NCBI GenBank assembly: GCA_963662155.1
Contig: OY759274.1
Location: 18,591,916 to 18,655,915, forward strand
DNA from: Lamellibrachia columna
Taxonomy: Eukaryota > Annelida > Polychaeta > Sabellida > Siboglinidae
Direction: 5' to 3'
Length of the DNA stretch: 64,000 bases
Shown here: piece after piece, positions 62,661 through 64,000 of the stretch
Position numbering within the stretch: position 1 is the first letter of the stretch
Layout: the number at the start of each line of letters is the position of its first letter
Notes under the pieces: generated by a model
Databases searched by the model: none
What the model was told of the DNA's origin: nothing
The model's input: the letters and a program-made list of their open reading frames with translations, nothing else
Program-made: the position numbers and the translations under genes

Positions 62661-63600
62661 ATGCACCTCACCCATTCACGCATTTCAACTTTCAAAAAGT
62701 GATGATTGAAATCGATGGATGATCAAGAGACGACAACGTGTATAATATTATATATAAGCGAATTTAGTGCGAGCCAATTTTCAGTCGATTCTCCCTAGAT
62801 TGTTTTACGTACAGTTGGGAAGAATTTTACGAAAAATACACCATAGTTGGTTTTATTGACGTGCTCAAGGTTGTCTACAAATTAACATTTAAACAAATCT
62901 TTGCTAAAATTAAGCAGATTGCTACCACAAATTGCATTATCTCAATGTTATAGGATATTACGGAGAAAAAACCTACAACGAGTTAACTTTCCAAGACATG
63001 GAATTTTTCCATTTGTCGCTGATACAAGAAATTGGTACGCACGTAGACAACCCCATTTCTCGAACTGGCGCTTGTTTTGTTGTTGCCGTGAATTTGCGCC
63101 TCTGTAGCTAAAACAAAATAATTTAAACTGCGATTGTATTGTAACTTCTCGTGATGTCAAACTTTACAAAATTATGTGTTTATCCACCGATCTCCTGCAT
63201 TATAGCGCAACTTGGCGGTAGCTACCTCCAGTATAGTTTATATTCATTGCGTCTCGTAAACACGTTTTATGTCCCTACACCCGAAGTGCAAAGGACTACG
63301 ACAGTCGACTGGTCTTTGAGGTCCGCCTATAATGCACGCGACGCAGGAGGACGGGGTCTTCAAAGCCATTCGCTACGGTCAATGAATCACGGTTCCGTGA
63401 TCTTATTATTAGATGAAATAACTTACGCACACGTGTAGGTACTTGTCTGTGACACAGCGGTATCTTCAAACGGGAAATGTGTTTAATGTAAGGCTGGCTT
63501 TGATGGTGAAGTTTACAAATAATAAATTATATTACTTGGTCAGTTTTGTTTTAGAGAGAAAATGCTGACTTTCTTATGCCAAGGGATCGCCTTTTGTAAG

Positions 63601-63604
<4 letters not shown>
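62661..63604. other. Unassigned DNA
   Basis: About 940 bp with only short unsupported frames (60-95 codons) and no motif I recognise. Confidence 0.4.
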
Positions 63605-63696
<92 letters not shown>

Positions 63697-63700
63697 CTTT
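63605..63700. repeat. (CT)n microsatellite
   Basis: About 90 bp of CT with a few TATCT and TTTC variants. Confidence 0.95.
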
Positions 63701-63839
63701 CATATTAGGACCGCGTTTTGTTACTGAACACGTTTCAAGGGTAATCAGAACTGTTTCTAAAGAGCAATACTGCTGCCACACCTGTTCAACAAAACTGGGT
63801 CATTATTTGACTTTACAAATGACATATTCGGTGGTGCAT

Positions 63840-63990
63840 AATACCAGACGACATGTGAACAACAACCCCGTTGATTTATTGAGAGTTCGACAATCGTTCG
63901 TCTATGAGCGGCCCGCTCTTGACAGGACATATTTCAATTACGTTTGTATATATTTACCGTACTTAAGTTTGAAGGAGAATGTATGTCAAT
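63840..63990 (-). pseudogene. Diverged CR1 3'-end fragment
   Basis: TTTATTGAGAGTTCGACAATCGTTCG and TGAGCGGCCCGCTCTTGAC align with the CR1 3' block at 48,690-48,740 (TTATCGAGAGTCCAACAATG and TATAGCCCGCCCTCCTGAG) with many substitutions. It is an old copy in minus orientation. Confidence 0.5.
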
Positions 63991-64000
63991 ATCTTTATAG

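Overview
The window looks like nuclear DNA of an invertebrate animal, possibly a mollusc or another lophotrochozoan, though nothing fixes the phylum. The reasons are split genes with GT-AG introns, TATA promoters, AATAAA signals, and a mix of CR1, Gypsy, Polinton, Crypton, hAT and tRNA-SINE remnants. It is gene-poor and very rich in tandem repeats. Most long open frames in it are artefacts of microsatellites or minisatellites.

Positions 1-34,785 are a direct tandem duplication of a roughly 16-18 kb unit. The window opens in the tail of unit 0 (about 1-2,055), then comes unit 1 (about 2,055-17,160), a Crypton remnant (17.6-18.15 kb), and unit 2 (about 18,150-34,785). In order, each complete unit carries a short inverted-repeat element, tandem arrays, a CR1 ORF1 scrap, an inverted arm with relic exons, a 40-bp satellite, a minus-strand gene for a secreted cysteine-rich peptide (family A), SINE pieces and a tail of repeats. 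The two family A genes (coding exons 9,035-11,046 and 26,695-28,655) are spliced and invisible as single ORFs. They have a 24-codon signal exon, an acidic propeptide exon, a 24-nt exon encoding a furin-type RVKR site, and a last exon with ten conserved cysteines. Upstream of gene A2 a 39/40-bp motif holding a perfect AP-1 site (TGACTCA) and TGACGT half-sites has grown to 26 copies; gene A1 has one copy at the same place.

From 34,786 to about 36,605 lies a Polinton/adintovirus-type remnant (truncated capsid gene plus adenain-like protease) joined to unit 2 at a small palindrome. Then follow CR1 3' scraps, a 47-bp array, an orphan last exon of a second cysteine-rich peptide family (family B, 39,795-39,943), a broken Gypsy element with 157-bp LTRs (41,424-48,022) and a nearly full-length but inactive CR1 on the minus strand (48,618-about 52,800). 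In the Gypsy element a 41-bp segment of the protease active site has become a 62-copy minisatellite.

The right part (54.9-60.7 kb) holds family B: a promoter, a 24-codon signal exon, two short exons and a cysteine-rich terminal exon (55,283-56,683), plus a second short-exon/terminal-exon pair at 60,011-60,619 that may be an alternative 3' end. Families A and B share the same exon-phase plan. I read the locus as a cluster of modular, secreted cysteine-rich peptide genes (immune-type effectors are one possibility) expanding by tandem duplication in a transposon- and minisatellite-rich region. Their function is inferred, not shown.
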